DNA from: Oscillospiraceae bacterium
Lineage (GTDB): Bacteria; Bacillota; Clostridia; Oscillospirales; CAG-382
Direction: 5' to 3'
DNA: 64,000 nt
Assembly: GCA_015065165.1 (NCBI GenBank)
Contig: SVQU01000005.1
Coordinates: 28,587-92,586, forward strand
Shown here: one piece after another, positions 61,462 through 64,000 of the stretch
Position numbering within the stretch: position 1 is the stretch's first letter
Layout: each line of letters starts with the position of its first letter
Position numbers and translations under genes: made by a program
The notes under the pieces: model-generated
Databases searched by the model: none
What the model was told of the DNA's origin: nothing
Seen by the model: only the letters and a program-made list of their open reading frames with translations

Positions 61462-62744
61462 ATTATAATCAAGCGCTTGAATATATACATTCGGTGGAAT
61501 GGCTGGGCTCTCGCCCGGGTCTTTCCCGCACGCAGGAGCTTCTTTCCAAGCTTGGCAACCCTCAAGAGGGTGTGAAGTTCGTTCACGTGGCGGGCACAAA
61601 CGGAAAAGGCTCTACCTGCGCTATGCTCAATTCGGTGCTTATGCAGGCAGGGTATAGGGTTGGGCTTTACACTTCGCCTTATATAGTTCGTTTTAATGAA
61701 CGTATGTGTATAAACGGCGAGCCTATATCCGATACAGAGCTTGCAGATTTGGTTGAAATCATCAAGCCTATCGCCGACGGTATGGAGGATAAGCCTACCG
61801 AGTTTGAAATTATAACTGCACTTGCGTTTCTTTATTTTAAAAAGCATTGCTGTGATATAGTTGTCCTCGAGGTGGGTATGGGCGGTAGATTGGATTCTAC
61901 CAACGTTATCGATTCTCCCGTTGCTTCGGTTATTACGGGTGTGGCGATAGACCACACTTCCGTGTTGGGCAATACGGTTGAAAAAATAGCTTTTGAAAAA
62001 GCGGGTATAATAAAGTATAAACGTCCTGTTGTTTACGGCGGTCGGGATGATACGGCGGGTAAGGTTCTTTACGACGTATCCATAGAAAAACACGCTTGGT
62101 TTTATCGCACGAATTTGAATAAGCTGTCCATCAAATCCGCAGATATAAACGGAACCGTTTTTGATTATTGCGATTATAAAGATGTAAAGATTTCTCTGTT
62201 GGGCACGTATCAACCCGAAAACGCCGCTACTGTTATCGAAACGGTGGGCGTGCTTAATGAAAATGGGTTCAAAATATCCGATTCGGATTTACGCCAAGGC
62301 TTGGCTTGTGCGAAATGGCGCGCGAGGTTCGAGCTTTTGTCAAATGAACCGCCCGTTATCTTCGACGGTTCTCATAATATCCAAGGGGTTACTGCCGCCG
62401 CCGAGAGTATAAAGCATTTCTTTGGGGGCGAGCGTGTGGCGCTGTTAATGGGTGTCCTTGCTGATAAGGATTACGAGGATATGGCGGATATTCTTTCTTC
62501 GGTTGCGGATAAAGTTTTTGCCGTTACACCCGATTCTCCCCGCGCACTTTCGTCCACCGAGCTCGCAAAAACTTTTTCATCTCTTGGTGTCGAGGCGATG
62601 GGGTATGAAACGGTTTTCAATGGTGTCGAAGCGGCTTATGAATACGCCAAAACACAAAATATACCCCTTGTAATGCTGGGTTCGCTCTATATGTATGGCG
62701 AGGTGTATAATTCCTTCCAAAAAACGGCAAATAAAAGGGTTTGA
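61458..62744 (+). CDS. folC: Bifunctional folylpolyglutamate synthase / dihydrofolate synthase
   Basis: Adds glutamate residues to folates, keeping them in the cell. 428 residues; the ATP loop HVAGTNGKGSTCAML is at about 47-61, the DSTNVIDSP segment at about 147-155, the region VITGVAIDHTSVLG at about 158-171, and IFDGSHNIQG at about 301-310. The ATG overlaps the folT stop (ATGA). Uptake and trapping of folate are therefore made from one THF-controlled transcript. Confidence 0.95.
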   Translation: MNYNQALEYIHSVEWLGSRPGLSRTQELLSKLGNPQEGVKFVHVAGTNGKGSTCAMLNSVLMQAGYRVGLYTSPYIVRFNERMCINGEPISDTELADLVEIIKPIADGMEDKPTEFEIITALAFLYFKKHCCDIVVLEVGMGGRLDSTNVIDSPVASVITGVAIDHTSVLGNTVEKIAFEKAGIIKYKRPVVYGGRDDTAGKVLYDVSIEKHAWFYRTNLNKLSIKSADINGTVFDYCDYKDVKISLLGTYQPENAATVIETVGVLNENGFKISDSDLRQGLACAKWRARFELLSNEPPVIFDGSHNIQGVTAAAESIKHFFGGERVALLMGVLADKDYEDMADILSSVADKVFAVTPDSPRALSSTELAKTFSSLGVEAMGYETVFNGVEAAYEYAKTQNIPLVMLGSLYMYGEVYNSFQKTANKRV

Positions 62745-62760
62745 AAAAATTTTTTGTCGA

Positions 62761-62795
62761 AAAATCCTTTATTTCCAAGGGTTTTCAGACTTTTT
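62761..62795 (+). terminator. Probable terminator after folC
   Basis: AAAATCCTT (62761-62769) and AAGGGTTTT (62777-62785) pair with one G-T, followed by CAGACTTTTT. Confidence 0.6.
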
Positions 62796-62827
62796 CAAAA
62801 AAATAAAAAATTTTTTAAAAAAAGCTA

Positions 62828-62856
62828 TTGACAAAGTGTAAATGCTGTGATAGAAT
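62828..62856 (+). promoter_or_regulatory. rRNA operon promoter
   Basis: TTGACA (62828-62833), 17 bp, TAGAAT (62851-62856), about 190 bp before the 16S gene. Confidence 0.88.
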
Positions 62857-63045
62857 AACCAAGCTGTCCGCGAGAGGGAGCGCAAGCGAAGCCAAGCGGA
62901 GAGCACGAACGGACATTGAAAATTGAACAACAGAAAGTACAAAGCACAACAATGCAAAGTACAAAGACTCGTTAATTCTTTTAAAAAATAGTAAAGAGCT
63001 ATAACAGGAAATTTATCTCACATTAGTGAGAATAAATATAACTAC
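62857..63045 (+). other. rRNA leader
   Basis: A long hairpin TGTCCG/CGGACA (62866-62871/62910-62915) with an internal purine-rich strand, a repeated AAAGTACAAAG word (62934 and 62956), and CTCAC/GTGAG (63018-63022/63027-63031). These are typical of rRNA leaders with processing and antitermination elements. No protein-coding frame is seen. Confidence 0.6.

Positions 63046-64000
<955 letters not shown>

Noticed and set aside
62866..62915. Fourth copy of the three-hairpin element in the rRNA leader
   Set aside because: Outer arms TGTCCG/CGGACA and some TTCG-rich words look similar, but the 12-base bulge and TAAGG linker are missing.

Overview
The window looks like part of the chromosome of an anaerobic, spore-forming member of the class Clostridia, of the gut or rumen type. 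Four things point there: the partial 16S rRNA at the right end, genes for dipicolinate synthesis, a SipL-like protein and a SpoVM-like peptide, ferredoxin-linked 2-oxoacid oxidoreductase and NADP-type glutamate dehydrogenase, and four secreted proteins with type I dockerins. Genus or species cannot be set from what is visible. No prophage, insertion sequence, CRISPR array or plasmid module was seen.

Layout. Positions 1-9339 are a minus-strand housekeeping run: ruvCAB, an RNA-methyltransferase-like protein, the shared energy-coupling module ecfA1-ecfA2-ecfT, truA, a DUF5711-like protein, cvpA-like, pgsA and the start of a Clp ATPase. Positions 9451-16664 are plus strand: acpP with a HAD phosphatase, then an arginine block (argG, argH, a polar amino acid ABC transporter, argF) behind a strong promoter and a cluster of possible ArgR half sites. 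Positions 16797-23626 hold three secreted dockerin proteins, two GH25 lysozymes and one C39-like peptidase, that share accessory modules. Positions 24014-31430 hold pyk (minus), trmO, a zinc-ribbon membrane protein, tex, gdhA and a 40-residue membrane peptide. Positions 31436-34300 hold a CarD-like regulator, an SGNH hydrolase, a membrane-anchored XRE regulator and a small unknown protein.

Positions 34317-49208 are a long minus-strand series: tmk-like, DJ-1/PfpI, CPBP protease, mltG, U32 peptidase, a P-loop ATPase, a four-subunit 2-oxoacid:ferredoxin oxidoreductase, ispD-ispF, two M16-family proteins, lgt, folD and a YD-repeat lipoprotein. Positions 49413-52236 hold a 38-bp tandem repeat, a leucine-rich-repeat dockerin protein and a divergent XRE repressor with palindromic operators. 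Positions 52241-57259 are the hrcA-grpE-dnaK-dnaJ heat-shock operon with two CIRCE elements. Positions 57298-60683 are sporulation genes (dpaA-dpaB, sipL-like, a 48-residue membrane peptide, spoVM). Positions 60694-62744 are a THF-riboswitch-controlled folT-folC pair that would use the EcfAAT module at the left end. An rRNA promoter and 16S rRNA close the window.

The most unusual signal is non-coding. A three-hairpin element occurs twice in tandem after gdhA (30736-31080) and once between dnaK and dnaJ (53450-53571, minus strand). Its helices differ in sequence but keep their pairing, while several linkers are identical, so it looks like a selected structured RNA or a mobile palindromic repeat. 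Two shorter palindrome families also recur between genes.
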